NCBI GenBank assembly: GCA_902774145.1
Contig: CACYHC010000019.1
Location: 1 to 34,485 of the forward strand
Source of the DNA: an uncultured Bacteroidia bacterium
GTDB lineage: Bacteria > Bacteroidota > Bacteroidia > Bacteroidales > UBA932
DNA length: 34,485 nt
Reading direction: 5' to 3'
Below, one piece after another: positions 1 through 7,356 of this stretch (within the stretch, counting starts at the first letter, position 1; each line of letters begins with the position of its first letter). The position numbers were made by a program, and so were the translations under genes. The notes beneath the pieces were generated by a model, which was not told the origin of the DNA, made no database searches, and worked only from the letters and a program-made list of their open reading frames with translations.

Positions 1-49
1 TTTGTACGTTTCATACACATTTAACCGGACTGCGGTAGCCGATTTTTTC

Positions 50-160
50 GGCAGGTACAGCGGATCGGTCAAAAATGGCACAAAACGTAAGATCCACTGC
101 ACCCGGGGTACAGCGGATCCTTCAAAATCAGCCAAAAATGTCGTGTTCGCTGTACCTGCC
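50..160. repeat. Short direct and inverted repeats downstream of the pectin operon
   Basis: The motif GGTACAGCGGATC occurs at 54-66 and again at 107-119; each is followed two bases later by TCAAAA, giving a unit with a 53-bp period. A third copy is inverted: GGCAGGTACAGCG at 50-62 is the exact reverse complement of 148-160. The region lies just past the stop codon of the last gene of the minus-strand pectin operon, so it could fold in the operon's 3' end, but there is no T-run typical of an intrinsic terminator. A small GCCGA/TCGGC hairpin lies at 38-52. No gene was recognised in bases 1-194. Confidence 0.5.
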
Positions 161-194
161 AAGGGCCGGCAATGGACGAACGGGCTGGCGGCAG

Positions 195-1064
195 CTATTG
201 CGCGCGGACGGCGGAGAACCAGTCGGCGGCGGTGGTGAGGTCGCCCGCACTCCAGCAAGAGCCGAAGGAGTAGACGAAGGGCTCGCCGGAACGGACGAAA
301 CGGGTGCAGAGGCCGTGGACGCCGTCTTCCGTGATGCGGACGGAAGTGGCGCCGGGTACGCAGACCGCAACGCCGAGCATCCCGTCTTCAGGCTCCTCGC
401 CCTGGTCGGAGGCCTTTTCCCAGATGGCATACCGGTCGGGAAGCATCAGTTCCTCGGCGATGGTCTCCTGTGCGGGATGACGGAAGATGCCGGCCGCAAT
501 CTCCAGGCTGTCCGCTCCTGTAAAGATATAGGTATCCTCCACCTGGCAGAAATGGGTGTCCGGCGTAACCGTTACCTTCTTGTCCAGGGAGATGGTCTTG
601 CCTTCCGCCTCCCAGGGCGCATAGTGCAGCACGAAGACAACCTTCTCCGGTCCGTCTTCCAGGATATCGTAGGAGAGGAAGTTATGGTCCGGGGCGAGCA
701 GGCCCGCCTCCCCTACCGGTGCGGAAGCCCCGGCACCCAGGGTCTTGCCCACTTTGTAGCAGTCTTTGCCCAGACCCCAGTTCTTATGGTAGGACTTGCC
801 CACGAGCTGGTTCGCGTACAGACTGTCCGCAATCAGGGCGCCCGGATACTTTACCCAGATATCGATGCCCGGAGACACCAGGTTCCCGCCCGGCACGTCC
901 GCCTCCAGTGCGCGGCCGTAGAAGCGGCCCACGATCAGGTTGTTTTCAAAAATGAAATCGTCGTAGCGTTCAGGCACGAAACGCGCCATCACCTTGCGCT
1001 CCGCCGGAGCGCTGCACGCAGCCATCGCAATGGCCACTGCCAGAAAAATCAGTACTTTTTTCAT
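195..1064 (-). CDS. DUF4861 family lipoprotein, pectin-locus associated
   Basis: This 289-residue protein resembles the DUF4861 family, whose members recur in pectin and rhamnogalacturonan utilisation loci of Bacteroidota; its biochemical role is not known to me. The ATG at 1064 was chosen because it opens a clean lipoprotein signal peptide (MKK, a hydrophobic stretch, then a lipobox with Cys17). The longer open frame upstream reads through the inverted repeat at 1081-1154 and lacks a signal. The remainder is a beta-rich domain with many aromatic residues and no catalytic motif that I can name. It is the last gene of the operon GH105-CE8, PL1, DUF4861, and follows the lyase gene after 92 bp. 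A periplasmic or membrane-anchored accessory role in pectin breakdown is inferred from context. The family call is fairly firm, the function is not. Confidence 0.75.
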   Translation of the reverse strand: MKKVLIFLAVAIAMAACSAPAERKVMARFVPERYDDFIFENNLIVGRFYGRALEADVPGGNLVSPGIDIWVKYPGALIADSLYANQLVGKSYHKNWGLGKDCYKVGKTLGAGASAPVGEAGLLAPDHNFLSYDILEDGPEKVVFVLHYAPWEAEGKTISLDKKVTVTPDTHFCQVEDTYIFTGADSLEIAAGIFRHPAQETIAEELMLPDRYAIWEKASDQGEEPEDGMLGVAVCVPGATSVRITEDGVHGLCTRFVRSGEPFVYSFGSCWSAGDLTTAADWFSAVRAQ

Positions 1065-1080
1065 ATGTAATATATTTTTA

Positions 1081-1154
1081 ATAATTCCTGCAACAACGGG
1101 CACTTGTTGCTTCGCAACCCTATCCGGGTAAATGTGCCCTAACGTTGCAGGAAT
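1081..1154. repeat. Large imperfect inverted repeat with internal hairpins
   Basis: Fourteen bases at 1081-1094 are perfectly complementary to 1141-1154 (1143-1154 plus adjoining bases, outer arm ATAATTCCTGCAAC). After a small internal loop the stem continues as GGGCAC (1098-1103) with GTGCCC (1134-1139). The apical region holds a second hairpin, GTTGC-TTC-GCAAC (1106-1118), and a weaker ACCC/GGGT pair, so the whole could fold as a branched cloverleaf. It fills most of the 92-bp gap between the PL1 and DUF4861 genes. It may be an mRNA-stabilising or attenuating structure within the operon, or a palindromic repeat element. No U-run follows it, so a simple terminator is unlikely. Confidence 0.6.
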
Positions 1155-1156
1155 TA

Positions 1157-2743
1157 TCACATTTCATTATAACTACCTCCTGCAACCTGCGCCGCGGTAA
1201 TGCTGCGCACGAGGTAGTGGAGATACATTTCCAGATTGGTATACCTTTTATTCTTATCTAATGTCTTGGCGTTCCCGTCCTCGGGATCCGCCTTGTCCAG
1301 GCCGAACTCGTCCTCAAAGGTGTCCGGCATCCCGTCGCCGTCCGTATCCTTCACAGCCGCCTTTTCTTCGTCCGTCGCGCTGAGCGTGGGCCAGGCGGCG
1401 CCGTAGAGCGAAATCACGTCGTCGATATCGTTGATAATCCGGCCTTCCCCCTTCTCTACCTGCGAGAGGATGCGCGTATCGACGGCATCCTTGCGGAGCG
1501 AGGCCCCCGCGTACTTCACCAAAGCGGAACGGGCGTCATCGGCGGAATGGGTGGTGACATAGGCTTCGCGGCCGTCCTTGCCTGAGATAGACAGCGCTGC
1601 GGCGAGCGGGGCCTTGTAGTTCGCGTGGCCGGAACCGTTGTGCCAGTTGATGCCGGTGGTGTTGTCGCCGGAAATGGAAGCGTACTTGGCGTGTACGTTG
1701 CCGGCGATATGGAGCGAGCAGTAGCCGTGCTCGATGTTCTTCTCATTACAGGTACTGCAGCTGGAATAGACGGCATAAAGATCCGCGAAGTATTTGCGGT
1801 CGGAAGAAGACGGCCCCGGCTTGTAGTAGCAGTTCACCAGGTTGAACCAGCCGCCCTCGCCGCCGTAGCAGTTGTTGCTTCCCCAGTCGTAGACGATGTT
1901 GTTGCGCAGGTCCACGTTGCCGCGGCGGGCGGGCGCCTTGTGGTTTTCGTAGATGTGCGGATGGTCGATGCGGGCATTGCGGCTGTCGTGGTGTGCCAGC
2001 ACGTTGTGGTGGAACGAGGCGTTCTTTCCGCCCCAGAGCCCGCCGTAGCCGTGGTTGCCTTTGGTATGCAGGTGACAGCTCTTCATCGATTCTGCAATCA
2101 GGCACCACTGCATCGTAAAGTTCTCGTTGCCGTAGAAGGAAGCCGTCTCGTCCACGCTCCAGGACATCGAGCAGTGGTCCAGGATGACATTCTCCTGATA
2201 GCGGCCCCAGATGCAGTCCTCGCCGTCGGCCTTGCCCGCCTTGATGTCCGCTTCCGACCAGGGCGCACGGTCTCCGAGCCGGAAGCGCAGGTAACGGATG
2301 ATCACGTTCCCGGCATTGATGACCGTCGCATAATTCTTGATACAAATGCCGTCTCCGGGAGCCGTCTGTCCGGCGATAGTCACGTTCCCGCGGCTGATCT
2401 TGAGGTCACTCTTGAGTTCAATGGTGCCGGCCACGTCGAAGACGATGGTCCGCGCTCCGCTCTGTTCGAGCGCAGCCCGCAGCGATCCGCCGCCGCTGTC
2501 GTAGAGGTTCGTCACGTGAATCACCTTTCCGCCACGGCCGCCGGTGGTGTACATACCGCCGCCTTCGGCGCCGGGAAAGGCACGGGCAACGCCGTCTTCC
2601 TCGGCGGCGGGAATCTTGAACTCCGCATAACGGTCCGTGGGAACGGGAGGAGTGGGAGGGGTCGGCGGATCCGGCTCCTTCTCCTTGCAGGAGAGAAGGG
2701 CGGAAAAAAGCAGGGTCGCGGCGATCAGTTTCAGCGTGCGCAT
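1157..2743 (-). CDS. Pectate lyase, polysaccharide lyase family 1, lipoprotein
   Basis: This 528-residue protein would cleave polygalacturonate by beta-elimination. A lipoprotein signal runs to Cys19, directly followed by KEKEPD, an acidic/charged stretch resembling the Bacteroidota surface-export signal, then a Pro/Thr linker (about 25-36). The parallel beta-helix starts near residue 54 (AFPGAEGGGMYTTGGRGG) with typical PL1 features: VTNLYDSGGGSLR, TIVFDVAGTIEL, NVTIAGQTAPG and the calcium-site region ILDHCSMSWSVDE (about 187-199). A candidate catalytic Arg lies in SRNARIDHPH. From about residue 466, DTDGDGMPDTFEDEFGL is a thrombospondin-3/EF-hand-like calcium repeat common on Bacteroidota lyases. 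The ATG at 2743 gives the signal peptide; the longer frame is antisense noise over the neighbouring gene. It starts 4 bases after the GH105-CE8 stop, so the two are co-transcribed. Surface location is inferred. Confidence 0.9.
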   Translation of the reverse strand: MRTLKLIAATLLFSALLSCKEKEPDPPTPPTPPVPTDRYAEFKIPAAEEDGVARAFPGAEGGGMYTTGGRGGKVIHVTNLYDSGGGSLRAALEQSGARTIVFDVAGTIELKSDLKISRGNVTIAGQTAPGDGICIKNYATVINAGNVIIRYLRFRLGDRAPWSEADIKAGKADGEDCIWGRYQENVILDHCSMSWSVDETASFYGNENFTMQWCLIAESMKSCHLHTKGNHGYGGLWGGKNASFHHNVLAHHDSRNARIDHPHIYENHKAPARRGNVDLRNNIVYDWGSNNCYGGEGGWFNLVNCYYKPGPSSSDRKYFADLYAVYSSCSTCNEKNIEHGYCSLHIAGNVHAKYASISGDNTTGINWHNGSGHANYKAPLAAALSISGKDGREAYVTTHSADDARSALVKYAGASLRKDAVDTRILSQVEKGEGRIINDIDDVISLYGAAWPTLSATDEEKAAVKDTDGDGMPDTFEDEFGLDKADPEDGNAKTLDKNKRYTNLEMYLHYLVRSITAAQVAGGSYNEM

Positions 2744-2747
2744 GGGG

Positions 2748-4871
2748 TTAAAAGTTGTTTTCAGGATCCCAGACGATGCCGTCCTGGGGCTGGTACATGA
2801 CATTGGCAAAGGTATATTCGGCGGCCTGTTCGTCCGTGAGCTGACGGGCCCACCAGACGCGGCGCGCGGTCGAGGCCCCGGGACCCGTATTGCCCCACTC
2901 GGCGTAGTAGCAGTTGGCCTCGGTATTGGGCTTGTCGGGCTTGTTCCAGTTGCGCCAGCCTTCCGGCCGGATGTGCGCGCCCATTTCGCATTCGAGGAAG
3001 ACCGTCCGCGCGAAGGCGCCCCAGGGCCGCCCGAGATAGCAGGCATCGACGCCCGGAGCGGCCGTCAGCGTGCAGCGATGGAAGACATAGCCCCATTTTT
3101 GCCCGGGGAAAGTGGACGCGGCGGTAATGTAGCTGTTTTTCTTCGAATGGAGCGTACAGCGCTCGAACCAGCACACCGACGGTCCGAAGATGAAATCGGT
3201 CGTCCCCTCGATGTAGCAGTCGAGGTAGTAGTTGCGCTTGACGCCGCCGTGCTTGCCGTATTTGCCGTAGGTGTAGAGCGTGTCCTGGTTGCCGATGAAA
3301 CGGCAGCGCTTGAAATAGAGGAAATCGCCGTCGGTAAATACGGCCACCGCCTGGCCGATGGCCTCCCCCTCGCCGGCGGTATTCTCGAAACCGATGTCCT
3401 CGAAGGTGACGTAACTCGAATGGATATAGACGCTTGCGCTGCCGGAGGTGCCGATTTTGTCCTCCGTCCCCGGCCAGCAGCCGCGGGCATATTTGTTCCA
3501 GCTGATGACGGTCTTTTCCGCACCTTCGCCGATAAAATGCAGGCGGAACTTGGTGTGCGGAATGGTCACGCATTCGCGGTACAGGCCCGCCTTGATATAG
3601 ATCGTGGTGATGACCTTGTGGCTGTAGTCCGGGCAGGCGTTCACGGCCTCCTGGACGGTCAGGAAATCGCCGCTGCCGTCCTGCGCAACGGTATAGCTAT
3701 GGGCATAGCGGGTCTCCGTGCCCAGGCGTTCCATCTCCAGGGCAGCCCAGATGAATGGGCCGATGCCCTTGGGATCGTTGCTTTTGACGGGTTCGCTGAT
3801 ATAGTAAGCGAAATCTCCCTTGCGCATCGCCTTGCCGCCCAGACCGCCCACCGTGCAGCAGCGGTTCAGGCTCACCAGCCCCGCCTTGTCGAAGGTCACA
3901 AAAGTCTTCAGCAGGTTTTCCCAGCAGCTCCGGGCATATTCCTCCAACGATGCATCCAGGATACCCAGCCGCACGCCTTTCAAGAGGGCATAGGTAAACA
4001 TTGCACTGGCGGAGGCCTCCAGATAATTGCCCTTGCGGCCGGGCTGGTCCAGGACCTGGTACCACATGCCGCTTTTTTTGTCGGCAAATTGGGGAAGCAC
4101 GCCGATGATGCGCCGCAGTTCCGCCACCAGGGCTTCCCGCCCCGGCGTATCTTCCGGGACAGTCTCCAGCACCTCGACCGCCGACATGCAGTACCAGCCC
4201 AGCGCCCGCGCCCAGCAGTGCGCCGACTGCCCCGTGTCCGGATGGCACCAGAACATCTGGCGCGACGCATCGTAGGCGTGGCGCAGCAGCCCCGTCTCCG
4301 GATCGAAGGTCACCTTCGCCGCGGTCAGGAACTGCTGCATGGATTCGGCACAGGCCTCGCGGAACTGCGCTTCCGTCCCGAAGGCCGCGGCATATTCCAC
4401 CAGGAAGGGCTCGCCCATATACAGGCCGTCCAGCCAGATCTGGTGCGGATAGATGCCCTTGTGCCAGTAGCCGCCCTCGACGGTGCGGGGCTGCGTGCTG
4501 ATTTGCGTGTGCAGCAGTTGCAGGGCCTTGCGGTACTTTTCCTTTCCCGTCGCCTGATACAGGGGGATGAGCGTCCGCCCCGGACAGATATGGTCGATAT
4601 TGTAGCGCTCTACCTTATAGCCGAAGGGCACGCCATCTTCGTCCACCATCGCATCGTACCAGCGCTCGGCGTAATCGAACGCGGCGCGGGGGCACGCGGC
4701 TTCCGCATATGCATCCAAAAACGCTTTGAGTTCCAGTCCGGTGGCATAGTCCCAGACCTTCTTCCCCTCCCGGAAATCCATATAAGTGGCATCCGGACAG
4801 CGGGTCATCTCACTGGAGACAATCTGTGCGGGCGTAACGGCGACGAGCAGGGCAAGCAGAATCGTAAGCAT
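2748..4871 (-). CDS. Bifunctional GH105 unsaturated galacturonyl hydrolase - CE8 pectin methylesterase
   Basis: This 707-residue protein joins two pectin enzymes. Residues 1-20 are a Sec signal peptide. Residues about 25-390 match GH105 (YteR/YesR type), an alpha/alpha-barrel that removes the unsaturated uronic acid left by lyases; WLDGLYMGEPF (147-156) holds the expected catalytic Asp. Residues about 391-707 match CE8 pectinesterase: YTVAQDGSGDF at its start, GQAVAVF (506-512), GNQDTLY with Asp530, GTTDFIFG with Asp559 and LGRPWG with Arg615, which are the standard catalytic residues. The ATG at 4871 is preferred over an in-frame TTG two codons earlier. It is the first gene of the pectin operon and has a good promoter at 4913-4944. 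Linking demethylation and end-processing in one periplasmic protein fits a role downstream of the surface PL1 lyase encoded next to it. Confidence 0.92.
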   Translation of the reverse strand: MLTILLALLVAVTPAQIVSSEMTRCPDATYMDFREGKKVWDYATGLELKAFLDAYAEAACPRAAFDYAERWYDAMVDEDGVPFGYKVERYNIDHICPGRTLIPLYQATGKEKYRKALQLLHTQISTQPRTVEGGYWHKGIYPHQIWLDGLYMGEPFLVEYAAAFGTEAQFREACAESMQQFLTAAKVTFDPETGLLRHAYDASRQMFWCHPDTGQSAHCWARALGWYCMSAVEVLETVPEDTPGREALVAELRRIIGVLPQFADKKSGMWYQVLDQPGRKGNYLEASASAMFTYALLKGVRLGILDASLEEYARSCWENLLKTFVTFDKAGLVSLNRCCTVGGLGGKAMRKGDFAYYISEPVKSNDPKGIGPFIWAALEMERLGTETRYAHSYTVAQDGSGDFLTVQEAVNACPDYSHKVITTIYIKAGLYRECVTIPHTKFRLHFIGEGAEKTVISWNKYARGCWPGTEDKIGTSGSASVYIHSSYVTFEDIGFENTAGEGEAIGQAVAVFTDGDFLYFKRCRFIGNQDTLYTYGKYGKHGGVKRNYYLDCYIEGTTDFIFGPSVCWFERCTLHSKKNSYITAASTFPGQKWGYVFHRCTLTAAPGVDACYLGRPWGAFARTVFLECEMGAHIRPEGWRNWNKPDKPNTEANCYYAEWGNTGPGASTARRVWWARQLTDEQAAEYTFANVMYQPQDGIVWDPENNF

Positions 4872-4883
4872 ATGCAATCATTT

Positions 4884-5014
4884 CTGGAACAAATCATCCA
4901 ATAAAACATCCGGAAAGGTAGGAAAACTTCTCGTTTTGGACAAATTAATCCTGTTTTACCGGCACCTACATCATCCCCTTCACGGTCAACTTCAGCGTCA
5001 GCTGCAAGTTCTGA
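4884..5014. repeat. Left copy of ~135-bp direct repeat flanking the AAA-ATPase gene
   Basis: Bases 4884-4907 are identical to 6664-6687, and 4975-5014 match 6762-6801 with a few changes; the centre, apart from the promoter block around 4920-4944, has diverged. The copy includes the promoter of the pectin operon. On the minus strand it also contains a tiny reading frame, 4966-5019, ending in a peptide similar to one in the right copy (NLQ-T-K-TVKG). This stretch between the pectin operon start and the AAA-ATPase stop holds no other gene. Confidence 0.85.
4913..4944 (-). promoter_or_regulatory. Bacteroidota promoter of the pectin operon
   Basis: On the minus strand the -33 box TTTG (4941-4944) is separated by exactly 20 bases from TACCTTTC (4913-4920), which matches the TAnnTTTG -7 box in seven of eight positions. 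Transcription would begin near 4906, giving a leader of about 35 bases before the ATG at 4871. The same promoter block is found in the second repeat copy at 6694-6725. Confidence 0.7.
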
Positions 5015-5027
5015 GACATATTCGGGA

Positions 5028-6572
5028 CTACGCAACCTTCCAGGAATCGATGCAACGGGAATTCGTGGAGAATCGGATGCCTATTTTGAAGAGCGTACGC
5101 GCGTCGTCTGCGAATTTGCGGGCATATCCCTTCTCTTCAATCTGTTGCAGAGCCGCCTCCGCAGTGTCGTTAATTTTGATTTCGATGATATAAACGAAAG
5201 ACGGCGTCTCCACCAGGATATCCATTCTTCCTTCTGAGGTTGCATCTTCGGTATGGACCTTAAGGCTGTCTGAGAGGAGCTGGAGAATAATGCTCATCGC
5301 ATACTGGAAATCCTTTTCGGCATCACCCTGAATCTGGTAGTTCTGTCTGGCGAAGAATGCCTCCATCCGCTTCATAAAGTCAGCCGGCTTCCCCGTCAGA
5401 AGATCATTGCTCATCTGGCGGATGAGCAGGTTGCCAGAGCCCTTGGCCGTTGTATAGTAACCAAGGAGGAAGGAAAGAAAACCGTGCTTCACTTCCAAAT
5501 TCGGGAAACCCAGCGTGTAGATACCTGTGGTCTTGTCATAATCCTTAATGGTCAGGTACCCACTCTGGTAAAGCAGGGGAACCGGGTTGTAAAATACCGT
5601 ATCAATGTCTGCCAGAAGCGTAGAATCCGCATCTTGCGATGCTATGCCGGTGACATCATAATCTGTCTGTTTCATCACCTGGGCCAGGAACGACGGCGTA
5701 CCGGTTTCTATCCAATACTCCTTGATTCTCAGAGAGTCAAGTGCACTCAACAGGCTGAATGGATTGTACATCCCTGCAGAGTATTCACAGAAATGATATC
5801 CATCATACATGGTAGCCAGCCGCGAATAGCAGTCGGCAATCGGGATATCGTTGGCAGCGGCAAGTTCCTTTACCCGCTCGTCAAAATACGTCCTCAGGTC
5901 CTCTTCGGAGATGCCGCAGATATCCGCAAAACGGGCATCCATTGAGATGTCCTTGAGATTGTTGAGGCCACTAAACACACTGATTTTCCCAATTTTGCTA
6001 ACTCCGGTAAAGAAAGCAAACCTGACATAATCATTCTTATTCTTAATTACCTCATAGAAGCCTTTGAGCGTTGCCCTATGTGCCTCTACCAGGTCATCGT
6101 TCCCCAGGTTGTCAACAATTGGCTTGTCGTATTCATCCACCAGCAGAACGACGGGTAGGCGGGTTTGTGCCCAAGCGGCATCAATTACATTTTTAAACCG
6201 GGCAGAAAATGTTCCTGCAATATTGGATACCCGGTACAAAAGCTCCCATTGCCGCAGACGTTCAGAAAGGACAATCTCCAATGCATTGGCACAGGTATAG
6301 TCCTCTCCGCTCAAATCCAGATGTAGGACCGGATATTGAATCCAGTCCTGTTCCAGTTCCATAATCTTCAGCCCGTCAAAGAGCTCCTTTTTACCGCTGA
6401 AATATGCCTCCAGTGTAGAAACCAGCAGACTCTTGCCAAAGCGGCGAGGGCGGCTAAGGAAATAACATTGACCCGTTGTAGCCAGACGCCATACGCCATC
6501 CGTCTTGTCTACATAAACATACCCTCCCTTACGGATGGTCTCAAAACTCTGTATACCTATAGGATATAACAT
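5028..6572 (-). CDS. AAA-ATPase-like protein with C-terminal PD-(D/E)XK nuclease domain
   Basis: This 514-residue protein belongs to the Bacteroidota family with an AAA-ATPase-like N-terminus (PF09820) and a DUF1703-type PD-(D/E)XK C-terminus. Visible motifs are the family Walker A RPRRFGKS (41-48), Walker B in VVLLVDEYDKPI, a sensor-like FFTGVSKIGK, and the nuclease core GRMD (Asp451) with YIIEIK (Glu464, Lys466). It ends in the usual WKV tail and looks intact. Family members occur in many copies per genome and are suspected to be mobile or defence-linked, but no activity is established. The ATG at 6572 precedes the conserved LYPIGIQSFE start; the longer upstream frame is not conserved-looking. 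Codon use is AT-richer than the neighbours, and the gene sits between two direct repeats, both consistent with acquisition. It has no functional link to the pectin genes that I can see. Confidence 0.88.
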   Translation of the reverse strand: MLYPIGIQSFETIRKGGYVYVDKTDGVWRLATTGQCYFLSRPRRFGKSLLVSTLEAYFSGKKELFDGLKIMELEQDWIQYPVLHLDLSGEDYTCANALEIVLSERLRQWELLYRVSNIAGTFSARFKNVIDAAWAQTRLPVVLLVDEYDKPIVDNLGNDDLVEAHRATLKGFYEVIKNKNDYVRFAFFTGVSKIGKISVFSGLNNLKDISMDARFADICGISEEDLRTYFDERVKELAAANDIPIADCYSRLATMYDGYHFCEYSAGMYNPFSLLSALDSLRIKEYWIETGTPSFLAQVMKQTDYDVTGIASQDADSTLLADIDTVFYNPVPLLYQSGYLTIKDYDKTTGIYTLGFPNLEVKHGFLSFLLGYYTTAKGSGNLLIRQMSNDLLTGKPADFMKRMEAFFARQNYQIQGDAEKDFQYAMSIILQLLSDSLKVHTEDATSEGRMDILVETPSFVYIIEIKINDTAEAALQQIEEKGYARKFADDARTLFKIGIRFSTNSRCIDSWKVA

Positions 6573-6593
6573 ATCTTCAGTAACATTCAGAGG

Positions 6594-6601
6594 CAAAGGT
6601 A
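6594..6601 (-). promoter_or_regulatory. Candidate -7 box close to the AAA-ATPase gene
   Basis: TACCTTTG on the minus strand is a perfect TAnnTTTG element and would start a transcript about 15 bases before the ATG at 6572. No good TTTG is found at the right distance upstream (TTTC at 6619-6622 is only 17 bases away), so this is weaker than the promoter within the repeat at 6694-6725. Confidence 0.35.
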
Positions 6602-6663
6602 ATGTTTTTTGGGGAATCGAAAAACAATTCAGAGGTACAGAAGCAACACTACCATAATGGATG

Positions 6664-6801
6664 CTGGAACAAATCATCCAATAAAACCGTCCGGGAATAT
6701 AGGAAAACTTATTGTTTTGGACAAATAAAAGCAGTTTCTACAGGAAAAATGCGCTTACTTGTCCCTTCACGGTAAACTTCAGCGTGACTTGCAGATTCTG
6801 A
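6664..6801. repeat. Right copy of ~135-bp direct repeat flanking the AAA-ATPase gene
   Basis: This copy lies upstream of the AAA-ATPase start and matches 4884-5014 at both ends and across the promoter block. The central 30-35 bases differ. A short minus-strand reading frame, 6738-6815, encodes a 25-residue peptide whose core is similar to that in the left copy; several differences between the two are synonymous. The 280 bases between 6573 and 6852 hold this repeat, the promoters described here and no other recognisable gene. Confidence 0.85.
6694..6725 (-). promoter_or_regulatory. Promoter-like block in the right repeat, reading toward the AAA-ATPase gene
   Basis: TTTG at 6722-6725 (minus strand) is followed after 20 bases by TATATTCC (6694-6701), a weaker match to TAnnTTTG than in the left copy. 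If active, it gives a leader of about 115 bases before the AAA-ATPase ATG. Confidence 0.45.
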
Positions 6802-6814
6802 ATGGGCGACGGCA

Positions 6815-6845
6815 TTTAGAAAGTCAGCGTTTTTTCGTATCTTTG
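6815..6845 (+). promoter_or_regulatory. Bacteroidota promoter of the RND efflux operon
   Basis: A perfect -7 element TATCTTTG (6838-6845) follows TTTA (6815-6818) at a spacing of 19. The start codon of the first gene lies only 8 bases after the -7 box (ATG at 6853), so the transcript would have almost no leader. Confidence 0.7.
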
Positions 6846-6852
6846 CACTATA

Positions 6853-7356
6853 ATGAAGAATACCTGTTTATTTAATGCTATGCTGGCGGCAACGATAGCC
6901 GTTGCACTCTGCGCCTGCGCCAAGGTCGGGATTTCGCTTTTTCAGGGGGAATACTCTTTCAAGAGTTCCGGGAGCATCGAGGTCCAGGGAGAAGACTGCA
7001 ATTATACCCTGAAAACTGCCAACGAAATCGGCCAGATACACATCAATCAGGCCTATGACGGAACTGTCAAAGTTTCGATGAATGTCATCGGCGGAGGCGT
7101 GACGGTCTTTGACGCCAGGGTTTCCGACACCGCCATCATCCTCGTTCCGCGCACGCGGACGGTTCACCTTAGCCCTGAACTGGGTCCGGACTTTCTCACC
7201 GGGTTCGACGCCGAACTGACGATGGGCGGTATCGGCCGGAAATCAGGCAAGGACATCATATTCGATTTTGAGTATTCGGGGAAGGTGGATGCACTGCTCA
7301 TCAAAGGGACGGTGACCCGCTCTGCCGTGGAATGTGTAGCAAGCCGGAATGAATAA
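6853..7356 (+). CDS. Small lipoprotein of unknown function heading the efflux operon
   Basis: I do not recognise this 167-residue protein. It has a lipoprotein-type signal with Cys20 and Cys22 in VALCAC, followed by a beta-rich region (FQGEYSFKSSGSIEVQGEDCNYTLKT and repeated short strands with Gly turns) that suggests a small beta-sandwich or barrel-like fold. The ATG at 6853 is placed immediately after a strong promoter. The 3' end overlaps the start of the adaptor gene by 8 bases, so it is translated with the efflux genes and probably acts in the same envelope complex or senses what the pump exports; this is inference from context only. No catalytic motif is visible. Confidence 0.65.
   Translation: MKNTCLFNAMLAATIAVALCACAKVGISLFQGEYSFKSSGSIEVQGEDCNYTLKTANEIGQIHINQAYDGTVKVSMNVIGGGVTVFDARVSDTAIILVPRTRTVHLSPELGPDFLTGFDAELTMGGIGRKSGKDIIFDFEYSGKVDALLIKGTVTRSAVECVASRNE

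Noticed and set aside
1081-1154. Inverted repeat as an integron attC site
   Set aside because: The outer boxes do not fit RYYYAAC/GTTRRRY, and no integron integrase or cassette array is seen.
2637-4904. A 755-codon plus-strand frame over the GH105-CE8 gene
   Set aside because: The opposite strand encodes two complete, conserved enzyme domains; this frame is a shadow.
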